Below, piece by piece: positions 53,701-64,000 of a DNA stretch of 64,000 nucleotides. The notes under the pieces are model-generated. The model ran no database searches, was not told the origin of the DNA, and saw only the letters and a list, made by a program, of their open reading frames with translations. Within the stretch, counting starts at the first letter, position 1. Each line of letters opens with the position of its first letter. The DNA comes from Tetrapyrgos nigripes (Eukaryota; Basidiomycota; Agaricomycetes; Agaricales; Campanellaceae), in contig JAACJM010000021.1 in NCBI GenBank assembly GCA_013368315.1, positions 124,001 through 188,000 on the forward strand, in the 5' to 3' direction. The position numbers and the translations under genes are program-made.

Positions 53701-54951
53701 ATGGCCCAGGCGATGGACCAACCAGTACCATCCACATCACACCAATCAGATCTTTATGCGCCGTCCACAAAATCATCCTCTAGGAAATTGCCAATCCGGA
53801 GAAAGGCCAACCATAAAGTGACCGATACCATCCAAATGACCCAGGACCTGCTCCGCAAGTATTCACGATATGCTGTAGTCCTTCCAGAGCTCGAGGAGAC
53901 TCGTAAAAACTTTCAAGACCAATTTGATTTGTGAGTGTGTCAGTACAGACTTACGCACATACTGATTATTACATACAGTCTCTGCCATGAGCTTTCAGGA
54001 AGGATGTTCGTGGATATATTGCCCAAGGGAAGAATCCTGAAGAAGCTCTTCTGGCGAAGTGAACCCGAAGACCTCCTTATCAAAGATCTGTGCACTAGAC
54101 TGAGCAAACTGCAAGGCCGCCTTTTCGTATGTGATGACTTGGAGTTGATGTGCCAAATATTCACTTTGGAATCATGACCAGTTTGCTTCGGGGGAGGTAG
54201 AGTTTAAGCATCGATCTAAAGCCCATGCTGTGTCAGTTGCATTCAGGGAAGAACTTGATCGCGTCCTGTTGCAAAGATACGCCAGCAAGGCAGGTCTCAT
54301 TGACATAAGGCTTTCTGAAGTTGATTGATACTAACGCATATCGACTTGTAGAACCCACAAATGACGATGCGAGAATTTGTCGTCAGTCTTCTATCCCTTC
54401 CAACAAACGAGCTGTAGATGACCTTGAATTTCAACAAGGACTAGGAGTCTGAAGTCAGACCAAAAGTGAAAATGGTCTACGATGCTGAACAAGAGGAGAT
54501 AGCCTATATGGTACATATTTGTGATAAGCTGCAGACTTGGACTCGTGAGTAGCTATATCACAACAAGACGCTCCACTACTTGCTTACGATCCCTGTCAGT
54601 CTCAAAAGACCAAACACAGCAATCCAGCAGTACGTCCTTAAGCAACAACTAACGTATTTGGCGCTGACAGCAGGCTTTGATGGGGTATCTCCCGGATTAC
54701 TGATACTTCCAGCGACCAATACTACGTCCTCAAACCCTCAACAATTGACCGGTGTCAACGCTGCAACTGGCTCTGAAGCTGCGTCTCTCGTCACACTAAG
54801 CGATCCAACTACGCCGACGCAAGTCAGCTTTGGAGACCCGTTGACAAGAGTCTCAACCATGGGTTCTGTACGTTCGGAGACGATTCTCATGACGCGTGAA
54901 TGGTTAAGTGAGGGTAGATCACTGAGTGGGGCTGCGGGGAGTCGAATATAG
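53701..54951 (+). CDS. Small helical protein B of the duplicated module
   Basis: Paralogue of gene A with the same exon plan. It reads MAQAMDQPVPSTSHQSDLYA, KLPIRRKANHKVTDTIQMTQ, SRYAVVLPELEETRKNFQDQ/FDF, LCHELSGRMFVDILPKGRIL, KLFWRSEPEDLLIKDLCTRL, FASGEVEFKHRSKAHAVSVA, NPQMTMREFV, VRPKVKMVYDAEQEEIAYMV and the tail GFDGVSPGLLILPATN onward to GAAGSRI-stop. The GC-AG intron position (agcaag/gcaggt, 54290) is conserved. No family recognised. It lacks an adjacent intact kinase. Coding sequence looks functional in every exon checked; the join at 54425-54450 was not fully resolved. Confidence 0.65.
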
Positions 54952-56229
54952 GGAAAGAGTCTCTTGTACGACAACTCAGCTCACGCACAAAACATGCTTT
55001 GTATACGCTTTCTTGATACTTTCTTGATGCTATCGTACTGCTATCGTTTCTCTGTATCTGTATCCGTATCTGTCTCGATATAATCGTGTATTTATACAAT
55101 AATCTGCCATGCACTGGAATGAGTATGGAAGTAGGGCTGGACTGGCGGAGCGAGAACACAGTGATTAATAGTGTAGTTGTACACGACGAAGTGCCTCGCA
55201 GCTTTTCGGAGTGGTAGATGTACAAAACTTTGCTGAGACCTTGTGCCCGTTCATGGATGGCTACGAGCGTCGTCAGTGGCATAGGCATGTGCGAGAGTGG
55301 AAACACGCACCAGATCGCAATAACGAACGTGTATATAGAGCTTCACGCCTCCGCTCAACCATTACCGGTTCGAATCTGGTATACCAGGCCTCAGCCACTT
55401 TATCAAAAAAAAAGGTGGAGTCACTGGCAGGATAATAATATTGTTGAGGGCCTTCCTGGTAGCGTACGAACTTGTTGGATGATAGAACGACTTCTGGACA
55501 GCAGGGAGAATACAGAGTGTTTGGTAAAGGAGACTGACAGTTGCAGAGATAGCCCGAATGACTGGGGGTTCTTTTGACACACGATGCGATGGTTCCAAGG
55601 TAAAATGTAGGCCGTCAAAGGGAGAGTTTCTAAAATCAAGAAGTAAGCTTAGATCTGTCACGGAGAGAAGTATACGCACTGTTCTTCGAGTCCGAGTCCA
55701 TAGGGACTCCGCACAGTTACCGGTGGTTTCGAGAGATTTTCAACGGGTTGAAGAGGTCATTTCGGAATTGAACAGTCGGTTTCGCGGCTATGCGCTCGTT
55801 CGTAACAATCTTCGTAGCAAGCAAGATGAAGAGTGTTGACCGTGAGCGATAGTGGTGGTGGTGGTGGTGGTACGGGTGAGAGCTGCGGTCGACTTTAGTG
55901 CGGACTACGTCGTCGCGTTGGTTTACATAAAAGAGTTACCTCTTGACTTGCTCCTGTCCGTCGTCCGATCGTCACCTCTTCCCAATCAAATTCGTTCAAA
56001 ACGTCCAGCTTTCAAGAACAGCTGCGCCTACATTTGGCCTACATCGAGGGACCTTCACTATCAGGAAAGTCTCGGAGAGAATTTGAAGTGCCCAGGTTTC
56101 CAAGGTTGGATCAGTCTCTGCTAGAAATAATGCAGAAGTAGATTCAGCACTCTAAGGTACGTTTCTTGGTCTGTTTCCTGGTCTATATGGCCTGACAATG
56201 CATCCGCGAACCAACCGGATGCTTTCTTT
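54952..56229. other. 3' flank of gene B and duplicated spacer
   Basis: 55020-55130 aligns with 52060-52200. 55360-55400 includes a tRNA T-arm-like sequence that has no matching tRNA body. A TGG microsatellite (tggtggtggtggtggtggt) lies at 55852-55871. No protein gene is recognised. Confidence 0.45.
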
Positions 56230-56960
56230 CTCAGAATATTCGAGCGAGTCCAAAATTCAGCCCATAACGACCAAGTGAGCTGTCATTCTAGTTCCAAGGT
56301 TGTTCTGACTTCCTTGCTTCACCAGGGAAGCCTAGTATGAGATGACAGCCCGAAGAAAAAGGGCTCGCATAGACGTAGAACAAATGCGCCTTCAAACGTG
56401 CTGGACGAAGAACGTAGACCCGCCTACAACTACTTTTCCAGCAGAAGCCGCTCATTCACAAAGAGACGACTGGAACGGACTGCAGGACAAGAAAGCTCCC
56501 TACGTCGAAGGGGTGCCATCGAAATTCAACGGTGTTGAAAGCAATTTTGCGTGGAATAGCTAAGTGTATGCACTTTTTCCTAGGGGCTATCGGTGTCAAG
56601 ATGCTGATACTTCATTCAATTTCCTGGGATGATAGTTCTCTTTGAAGGACTTGTTCGTCTGCGAGGTACCTTTTATAGACTAGTTGACTTCCATATCGTC
56701 AACGTTGGATTCAAGATTGTCGGTGAGTAGACTTTCAACGGCGTGTACATTGGAACGACAACGGCTCATTACGACGCATCTATTCAATTTTACAGAAGAA
56801 CAAGACATAGAAGGACGCGAGCACGGGTCATGGCGCTAGTGGACGAGGATGGACGAGGTCTCGGACAGCAGTATCAAGTGGCCGGCAAAATGTCAGCTTG
56901 CACGCTGCCACAATGAAACTGGAAACGTCTTCTAGTTTTCAGCCTTACCGGTGCTGTGGA
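56230..56960 (+). pseudogene. La gene relic 2, introns retained
   Basis: Aligns with La exons and introns at about 44440-45170: gaccaagtgagctg and caccagggaagcctagtatgag (La intron and exon for KEAYCEM); KKAPYVEGVPSKFNGVESNF, FAWNS for La EEVPYVKGASLKFEGVGDNF, FAWND; an intron-like gap with cctgggatgatag; then SLKDLFVCEVPFID for PLKDLLEGKVPFID. Stops interrupt it. Because introns are retained it arose by DNA duplication, not by reverse transcription. Confidence 0.75.
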
Positions 56961-57460
56961 TCCTCTGATCATGAGTACTCATGACCCCGCGGAATCCATG
57001 TTCCTCCCAGTGACGATTACATACGTCTCGTCCTCTATTGCAATCTTCTCACCTTCTTGAATCTTGGATGATTGATCATCTTTCCATCTATTTATTCTGC
57101 CGTGGAGACAACGTCACGAAAACACAAAAGCCAGTGCAAAGCTGTGGGTGCCATCCATACTTACGGAGTTCTTGTACATCGTTGATACATTGAATTTTGC
57201 CCAGGAGTTTTCCGATTCGCCGTACTGATGACGCAGTTGTATTCACAACGGCAGATCTCACTGAACTATCTCTTTGTACCTACCATCTTTGGTGACGGGT
57301 CTTTGTTTTGTTGTACTCGCTCCTTTCGTCTTTTCCGCGCATGTTTCAATGTGCCATTGATCCACTGCCCCCCATATAGGTAAGTATACGAGCAATTGCA
57401 TCCGTAGCAGAAGTAAAACGAAAAGTCCAACAAAATCCAAAAACAGCAGCAAGGATTTAT
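56961..57460. repeat. Copy of the La 3' flank
   Basis: catgaccccgcggaatccatgttcctccc, tattctgccgtggagacaacg, cacgaaaacacaaaag and gtagcagaagtaaaacgaaaagtcc align with 48120-48620. The kinase-like gene expected next is absent. Confidence 0.7.
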
Positions 57461-58422
57461 GTGATGAGGTATCTCCAGAATAATCTCTGGTGTCGAGGCC
57501 TCCAGAAAACCGGTGACTCATGAGTCAAACGCCACCGATGTCAAGCACGTGGGAAGACGCTTTGCCAGGCAATTCAGTTTGAATTGATCGAACAAAGCGC
57601 AAGAGTACATAGGTCCGCGAATCCCATCAAGTACAAAGCTTCAATTCTGTATTGTACATCAGTTATTTCAATTCAATTCTCTTCAGCTAGAAGAAACGGC
57701 GGTCAGTGGCGACTATATGTGGTCATAGGCCATCCCTGCGAAATTCAAACTTCGACACTCGCTGTAAAAAGTGGTCGCAGTCTCTGTAGCCTCATACGTT
57801 CATCCTGGTAACTGATTTGTATGGAGAAAAAGGTTGATTTAGACCCTAATAACAATTTCTTTGATTCCGAATTTTGATATGGAACGGTCAAAACGGCACC
57901 CACTTTTTGCCACTGTTCTCTTTCTGCTGCGAAATTCGAAAATCCGAAATATAGCCTTGGTATAGCACTTCCATGAGTGTCTGTTTGACAGAAATTTGGA
58001 ACCATTGAGGGGACTGGGGGAATTTGAGGGGGAGACGGCATCAAAGATAGGGGCCAAATCCTGTTTGGCTAATATACTTGAATTTTCTTCGCGGAAAGGC
58101 TTCATTTTTCAATTTTTGATATTTCTCAAAGATACCAGACCCCAGACAGGTCAACCATAGCTGTTTAGGGTGCTAGGGGATGAGGGGAAGTGCGAAAAGG
58201 TCATAATGTGGTAACCGGTTTTACAGTCACAAATTTTTGGCAGGCCTATGACCACTATGTATATGCGCTCTTTCATAGCAAGATGAAGGAATGTGCTGGC
58301 CGGGTGCAATGGCGAAGATGCCAGTGCGTGAGAGAGTTTGAGGTCCTCGTCGCGTCGCGTCGGTTACTTCAGGCTGGTTACTCAGACGTGAAGTAAAATA
58401 GGAAGAAAGTGGACCCGGTTAC
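57461..58422. other. Duplicated spacer with no recognised gene
   Basis: 58255-58385 repeats the block of 53050-53210. The rest shows no family signal; the minus-strand open stretches at 57745-58105 appear to be chance. Confidence 0.45.
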
Positions 58423-58836
58423 CAAGGGGGTGGCGGAATAGAAATTCTATACATCCCCTCCAAAAAAAATTTAGCAAGACCCTCCGACCCCCCCTCCCCT
58501 CCCCTTCCATATATGGTAAATCCAAAGTCACATGTTACCTGATAAGATATAGATAAAGTCACATGTATTGATAATTACTAATCAGATTATCCACAACGAG
58601 GAGGGAGGACCTCAGATATCCTCAAACCAACTTCAAATGAATTGATTGATACATTCCTCATTCTGAAACAGCAGGAAACACTTCAAAACCTCTGAAAAAA
58701 TTGGTATCATGTTACCCTCGGCCTCGGGAACCTACTTAGGCGCCCACCTGGAGAGGGTCCAAAAAAATTTAGCAGGACCTTGGACCCCCCCTCCCCCCCA
58801 AGTGATGTGCCGGATATCCGTTCCGCCACCCCCTTG
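58423..58836. mobile_element. hAT-type MITE, 414 bp
   Basis: Ends CAAGGGGGTGGCGGAA, 16 of 16 in inverted orientation (58423-58438 and complement of 58821-58836). The two flanking 8-bp sequences are identical: ccggttac at 58415-58422 and 58837-58844. Internal runs aaaaaaatttagca-gacc plus ccccccctcccc also occur near both ends. No transposase. General resemblance (CAAGGGG start, C-rich subterminal run) to the element at 1050-1544. Confidence 0.9.
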
Positions 58837-58899
58837 CCGGTTACCGCACTACGCGATACGAAAACGGCGCTGGTTCTTGCAGGGAATACTCCAAGAGCT

Positions 58900-59029
58900 G
58901 AAGCGGATAGTGGACTACATTGTCGGTGTACGAGGGCAGGCTACACCTCCATCTAAAACTTCAGTTTGCAGTGCCGCCAAATTCGCGAAGAAGACCGAGA
59001 CTGGGGACCTTTCTTCTCCTAGCTCCTAG
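58900..59029 (+). pseudogene. La gene relic 3, C-terminal end only
   Basis: Reads VGVRGQATPPSKTSVCSAAK, then KKTETGDLSSPSS-stop, against La VGVRGQGAPPKIQL and VKTETGELPSPSS-stop. Only the last part of the La gene is present, fused to unrelated upstream sequence. The La-type 3' flank follows. Confidence 0.8.
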
Positions 59030-60093
59030 CTCGCGATTTTAGGTCCTGATTACTGGTATAGGTACTTCATGACCCTGTGAAAGCCGTGTTTCTCACTTAG
59101 TGGTTCCGACTCGACCGTAAGTCCAATCTCCGTCGCCTTCCTGCCTTGCATGACTGATCGTCTGATGACAATGACACGAAAGAACAAAAAGTTATGGGCG
59201 CAAAGGAGGCACGTTGTACATTGTATTGCCTGTCTCATTCAGATTTCTGATACTCGTTCACATTGCGTTTATAGTTGCACCCTGTACTCTCACCTATACG
59301 ACAGATTTCAATATTAAAAGGTGTCTATTGTCTTTGTACTCACCATCTTGGGCGACGTTACCCCAGCACTTAGAATGTATTCGGTTGTCTGCCTAGGGGA
59401 GACTAGAGACTGGGGACCATTCTTCTCCTAGCTCCTATTTGGCGATTTTTAAATTGGATCCTGAATCCTGATTACTGGTGTAGGTAAGTACTTGTAGGTA
59501 CTTCATGACCCTGTGAAAGCCGTGTTTCTCACTTAGTGGGTTCCGACTCGACCGCAAGTCCAATCTCTGTCGCCTTCCTGCCTTGCATGCCAACTAATCG
59601 TCTGATGAAAATGATACGAAAAGAACAAAAAGTTGTGGGTGCGTAGAAGGCACGTTGTACATTGCATTGCCTGTCTCATTCAGATTCTGATACTCGTTTA
59701 CATACATTGCGTTTATAGATACACCCTGTACTCTCACCTATACGACAGATTTCAATGTTAGAAAATACTCATTGTCTTTGTACTTACCATCTTGGATGAC
59801 GGCGCGTGGGCGACACATTGTTTTACCGGGTTATCCCAGCACTTGCGCAGATAAGCTGTATTGATCATTTTTCATTTTTTACCCAATCTGTGTCCTTTTT
59901 TATGTTTGCACTATCATCCGTCCCTTGTATATTGTTGGTAACTATGTACTGTATCCATACTAACATACGAGGAATTCCATCCATTACCTACTACACAGCA
60001 GAAGCACAGCGAAAAGCCCGAGCCTGAAAGCAAATTACGATAGCAGATTGTATGCAAAAACGACAGCAAGACAGAAGTAGGTATATCGAGGCG
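59030..60093. repeat. Two tandem copies of the La 3' end and flank
   Basis: The first copy, 59030-59395, has gactgatcgtctgatgac and cacgttgtacattgtattgcc. The second begins at 59400 with gactggggaccattcttctcctagctcct, a third trace of the La C-terminus, and runs to the end cagcagaagcacagcgaaaag at 60015. The two are 80-90% alike by eye and form a direct duplication of about 400 bp. The second leads into kinase-like gene C. Confidence 0.8.
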
Positions 60094-61506
60094 CTACCGA
60101 CCCTTCCGACCCTTTGGAAGACCTGGGGTGGGTGGAACGGGAGGGTAGCGTCCAAGAGTATTGATGACTTGCGACACAAAGTGTCGAGGCGTTTTCCATA
60201 GCGTGCGCACAAACCAGTTTTCTCCGGAATGCCCAGGCCAGAACTGTGACCGAAGTTTGAAGTAGCCCAAACGGTGGACAATCTCGTCGAAACGCTTCAC
60301 AACTTCATCTATGTCAGGCCGTTTGGCCGGGTCGTCTTGAGTCATGTCCGTGACGAGGTCAGATAAAAAGTTGAAGGAAGGGTTGTATCTGACCTTTCCG
60401 AGTCGCTCGTCGCCGTCCTCTCTCACCCTTTGCGTGGACATCATAAATCGTCGGATGAGATTACCCAGACGATATATCTCGACTGGGAACGGATCGCAGG
60501 GTTGGGAGGGGTGTGCTTTAAACTCTGGAACAGATCTATCACCGCCATAACCTGGAAATTGTCGTGCAGGGCCATATTTGGGATCATATTGTTCCGTGAG
60601 GTCGAAGTCGATGAGAAAATATCTGACAGGGTGTCTGGTAATGGATTTCGGGGAGACATGGTGTTTCCAGTCATAACTAGTCCCGCGCTGAGTAGGATGC
60701 ATCGGTCGGCTGTAAAGAGGAGCGGAATCGACCATGACGTTGTCCCACTTGATATCACTGGGAAAAAAGGAGAAAAGATAAGTACGAATAAGTAGCATGA
60801 AGATAAAGACGTACTTGTGAGCAATGTGATGATGATGTAGCGTTTGAACACCTTCGAAAAGCTGTTGCAAAAAGCCTACTGCCTCTCCTATCGTGCTGAA
60901 AGGTAAATTCCACCAACGAGGCCACCAGTGCTCCAGAAATGGCATAACGACGATACACTGATGCTCATCCTCAGGAAGGTTCAGTATCTCGTAAATCGGG
61001 ATGCAGTGGTTCTGAGGGCTCTCCAATGTTCCGGAAAGTAGGATTTGATTCATTCGTAGTTCTCGTGTAGGCTCCGACAAGTTTTCGACTTCAAGCTTCT
61101 TCAGCATCAACAACATCCCATCGGAGACTCTCAATGCATCCATTAAATGATAGGGTTCCTGCGAACACCGTTAACTGAAAGAAGAGCTTCAATGCGAGAA
61201 GCTCACCTTAGCCCGGGAACCATCTTCAGAATAGAATCTGCTGGACGACTTTTTAGCAAGCCAAGATGGCTTCCAGTCTGGCTGGTACCGAGGACGTAGT
61301 TGGTACCCCTTCTCTCTGAGCCAAGAAGCGTGGTCTCTCCAGAACGTCTCGTCCTCGTCCAGATCTCCAGAAAAACGGGGCTCTTCCGGCATACCAGAAG
61401 CCAGAGGAGAGAGGACTTGAAGGAATGGACTAGGTAGAGTGCAACTTGAACCACACTCGAGGAACAGAAATACAAGGACTACCAAAATCAGGACTTCAAC
61501 GTTCAA
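60094..61506 (-). CDS. Kinase-like protein C, membrane-anchored
   Basis: The minus strand reads MLNVEVLILVVLVFLFLECG (a single hydrophobic segment) then MPEEPRFSGDLDEDETFWRD; other possible starts are 61569 and 61392. Core: MDALRVSDGMLLMLKKLEVE, HNC-type NHCIPIYEILNLPEDEHQC, LHHHHIAHND/IKWDNVMVD (intron between), YFLIDFDLTEQYD (DFD), GYGGDRSVPEFKA, CDPFPVEIYRLGNLIRRFMM, MTQDDPAKRPDIDEVVKRFD, ending PVPPTPGLPKGRKGR. Same family as kinase A, roughly 60% alike by eye. The catalytic aspartate (HND) and metal-site aspartate are kept, the glycine loop is not recognisable. The N-terminal segment suggests anchoring in the endoplasmic reticulum or another membrane. Head-to-head with gene C, 341 bp between. 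Confidence 0.87.
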
Positions 61507-61847
61507 CATCCGAAACTGAATTGCCGATTGATCTCCACGCGTCAAGAACACGTGGAACCGCTTTTTCACGCTTTGACATTATTCAAATTATGACAATAGC
61601 TGTAGTAGCCCAACGGAATGCAAATACAAGGTCACTAAAGACGGCGTTCTCAATTGACCTGGAATTCAAACTAAGTTCACAAAAAGGGCAGACCCTCAAT
61701 ACACAGCACACACTGTTTGTAAGCGCTTTGTTTTGCCCTGCATGGTATATATAGTGGCTGGGGTAACCTGCATCTTTGGCCGGTACCCACCATTTCAACC
61801 CCCTCCGCTCTTACAGCTCCTTCTCTTCTACTTCTTGAGTTCACGGA
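61507..61847. promoter_or_regulatory. Divergent promoter of kinase C and helical gene C
   Basis: A shared upstream region. On the plus strand, ggtatatatagtggctgg (61743) is a likely TATA box about 105 bp before the gene C ATG, followed by a pyrimidine-rich initiator (cctccgctcttacagctccttctcttc). No similarity to the gene A and B promoters is obvious. Confidence 0.6.
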
Positions 61848-62975
61848 ATGGTTCAACCTCTCACATGCACAGCTAGCGATATAACTTCACCAGACGCCAC
61901 CACTGTCGACCAACGACCAGCCTCAACACCTGCTAAAATATCTCGCAGGAAAGCTACTCGTCTGGAAAAAGATCGAGAGGCCATTGCAGAATCATTCGAA
62001 TTAGCCAAAGAAGAACTCAAAGTAGTTTCCCGCTACACTCAGTTCAAGGAGATACACACAAGATACAACAAGCTTGGGAAAGACTTTACTGCGTGAGTAA
62101 TATCCTCCTCAACATGAGTTGCTAATGAATTCTCGTAGTCTTAGCGAGAGCCGCAAAGCGCTAGCAGAAGGACGAGTCCCAAAAGAGCCCCTTATTAGGG
62201 TAGTTTGCTTTTGGCTACCACCAATAGCCTACCAAAGGTACCAAAAGCTCAAAGATGACATCGGGGAGTTGTTAGAGCGTATCAGGGTAAATTTCTTCTC
62301 CATGAACATCGCATGTCTCGCTCAACGCCAGCTTATAGGCCACTTCAGTAGACGGTCAGTTGGAATTTCACAAATCCAACCAGGCAGGGCGGGAAGAACG
62401 ATTTCGTTCACTTGAGCGGAGATCGCTGGTTCTGTATTCTGAAAGGGCAAGTTCTCCTTCGTTGGTATGAGCAACCCTACTGATTGATGCAATTTTTCAC
62501 ATCCAGGATAGACAGAAAGTTTCAACAACAAAATTCATCGTCTGTGCATGACTGCTTCCACCGAGAATTTTATTTTTGATACGGCTCACAGGGCATTGTT
62601 GTCAAAGGGCATGCAAGACGGGAACTCTTCAATGCTGACGAAGTGGAGGATTTTATGTCACGCTTTACGGAGACACTGCGAGAATACGGTGAGTAGTCAT
62701 TTCCATAGCGTACAGGAGGGTAATTTGCTGAAATCTTCCTCATAGATGAAAACCGTAGGTGTCTGCTCGCGTCGTAGCTTTAAAATAAGAATTGACGGAT
62801 ATCACTGCTAATAGCTCAGCTCCTAGAACTATCTGACGCTTCTACGCCAAGATCTGACACTCCAAGCTTCTACACACACTCCACCTCCGAGTCGACGCAA
62901 AGTTTACTCGACCTGTCAAGGATCGTGACCATAGAATCAACCACTTCTCTGACCCCCCTTCTGCGAAGGCTGTAG
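61848..62975 (+). CDS. Small helical protein C of the duplicated module
   Basis: Divergent paralogue of A and B. Starts MVQPLTCTASDITSPDATTV, then a basic helical stretch (ISRRKATRLEKDREAIAESF), FELAKEELKVVSRYTQFKEI, LSESRKALAEGRVPKEPLIR, CFWLPPIAYQRYQKLKDDIG, then GQLEFHKSNQAGREERFRSL, DRQKVSTTKFI, GIVVKGHARRELFNADEVED and a serine/threonine-rich tail ending TPLLRRL-stop. The exon order and the conserved F-NA-EEE exon (ELFNADEVED against LVFNAEEEE in A) identify the family. The intron before DRQKV uses a GC donor (agg/gcaagt). No known domain. Divergently paired with kinase C. Confidence 0.65.
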
Positions 62976-63449
62976 TAGGTGAGACATGAAACTTGTAAGC
63001 AAGTCATATCATTTTACTCTAAACCTTGGTTAATCAGTCTTTTATCTGCAGTACTTGGAATTAATGAAAACCTACCTAGAGTAGGGTGCTACTATGCCTA
63101 TGCTTTCTCCTTGCTTTCACGATGCTTTCAATTGTGCTTTCATGTTGCTGTCGTTGATTTGTATCCATATATCGCCGTAATCGTGTATTTCTGTAAATGG
63201 ACTCGATGAGTATGATCGTCAAGAGGCGAACACTATTCGGGCAGGCCTAAGTGAGACTGACAGGCAGAGATTCATACATTTTTCTGGTTACGTGTCCTAG
63301 ATGCTGATGGTTTGAAGACTAGTACTAAGTGAAGTTGTGTATCGCACAAAGGCTAGCAGAAACAAGACTCCAGGAGTAATGAGATACGCATACATTGGCC
63401 TACATACTACCGCCAGGCCGAAACAAGCAAAGTGACATACAGTAGTAGC
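62976..63449. other. 3' flank of gene C
   Basis: 63110-63210 (tgctttcaattgtgctttcatg, tatccatatatcgccgtaatcgtgtatttctg) weakly aligns with the flanks after genes A and B. No gene recognised. Confidence 0.45.
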
Positions 63450-64000
63450 AAAAGAAAATGAACATTCGCAACCTTTGGGATTACCGGGAAACTGGAGGAA
63501 AAGGAGGGTAGCAGTCCCGGGTTGAGTAGGATGTATGCGCCGAGTATAACTTGAACGAGGAGCGGAATCGACAACAATATTGTCCCATTTGATGTCACTA
63601 TTGATAATTTATGCCTATGAGTATCATGAAGTAGCCATGGAAGTACGATGTAATAGTGATGTAGAAATTGGACATCCTATTAAGTATTTGAGTCAGAAGA
63701 TGAACTTTTCAGGAATGACCCGCTTGCCTCGAAAAGTTGCTTGAAACACCCCACTGCTTCCCCGACTGTGCTGAACGGCAAATCGAAACCGTAGGCCACC
63801 AGTGATCCAGGAAAGGTATGATGATGGGATGCATATGTCCATCATCGGATACTTTCAACATCTCGTAGACTGGAACACAGTGGTTACGAGGATCATTCAT
63901 AGGAACTTAGGAAGAGTTCTAGAGGACAAAAGTTAGTTCCTTCGCAGTTCTCGTGTAGCAAATCCTCGACCAGCTATTTCAACGTGGCAAAAAGCTCATC
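63450..64000 (-). pseudogene. Kinase-like gene D, truncated and continuing off the window
   Basis: The minus strand, from the right edge inward: NHCVPVYEMLKVSDDGHMHP, IIIPFLDHWWP, then a shifted frame (AVGCFKQLFE-like), SDIKWDNIVVDSAP and RRIHPTQPGT, after which the kinase sequence stops. In kinase C the equivalent HPTQRGT lies in the middle of the protein, so the C-lobe, including the DFD region, is deleted. The N-terminal part lies beyond 64000. At least one frameshift. A third member of the kinase family in the cluster, not functional as seen. Confidence 0.75.

Noticed and set aside
55355..55400. tRNA-like T-arm, accggttcgaatctggt
   Set aside because: The 5-bp stem and TTCGAAT loop fit a tRNA T-arm, but no D-arm, anticodon arm or A box lies at the right distance upstream and no acceptor pairing is found.
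61848..62975. A toxin-antitoxin-like or killer-type system in the kinase/helical module
   Set aside because: No signal peptide, pore-forming segment or known toxin motif; only the pairing is suggestive, so no such function is claimed.

Overview
The window reads as nuclear DNA of a filamentous basidiomycete, most likely an Agaricomycete. Genes are dense and intron-rich, and most introns are about 50-65 bp with GT-AG ends and CTRAC-type branch points. The protein families, the Ty3/gypsy gag types, the MULE/hAT transposons and the expanded kinase-like family all fit. There is no bacterial-style operon or ribosome-binding-site organisation and no CRISPR array.

Layout. (1) 1-0.9 kb: 3' end of an unrecognised multi-exon gene. 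(2) 0.95-20 kb: transposon graveyard. It holds a 495-bp hAT-type MITE; a decayed Ty3/gypsy gag on the minus strand, cut in two by an apparently intact 6.0-kb MULE-type DNA transposon (9-bp target duplication; the gag frame is restored exactly when the element is removed); LTR-like sequence; and a second decayed Ty3/gypsy element with a full-length gag but broken protease and reverse transcriptase, itself split by an LTR-like insertion. Stops in the old elements are mostly TGA where CGA is expected, suggesting CpG-directed C-to-T decay. (3) 20.6-45.7 kb: housekeeping block. It contains an F-box/leucine-rich protein, an SDR oxidoreductase, a PX-domain plus GH18 chitinase fusion, the QCR2 core protein of complex III, an SAM methyltransferase, DNA polymerase lambda-type Pol X, a secreted intradiol dioxygenase, translation elongation factor 1B-gamma and the La protein. 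Three C/D-box snoRNAs of the snR38 type lie between 40.4 and 41.9 kb, one inside an EF1B-gamma intron, the same host gene as in budding yeast (TEF4). (4) 45.7-64 kb: accessory cluster built by repeated segmental duplication of the La 3' half and its flank together with a two-gene module: a kinase-like gene on the minus strand facing a small, unrecognised, helical-looking gene on the plus strand. Two modules look intact (48.7-51.8 and 60.1-63.0 kb), one small gene is orphaned (53.7-55.0 kb), and relics of La and the kinase are scattered between them. Foldback elements and an hAT-type MITE sit in this cluster.

The most notable points are the snR38 array, the PX-GH18 fusion, the kinase/helical-gene module with its birth-and-death history and conserved GC-AG intron, an intron whose end duplicates the exon before it, and the MULE-in-gypsy nesting. 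All coordinates were read by eye. Exon ends given to the base were checked for frame; those marked approximate were not.
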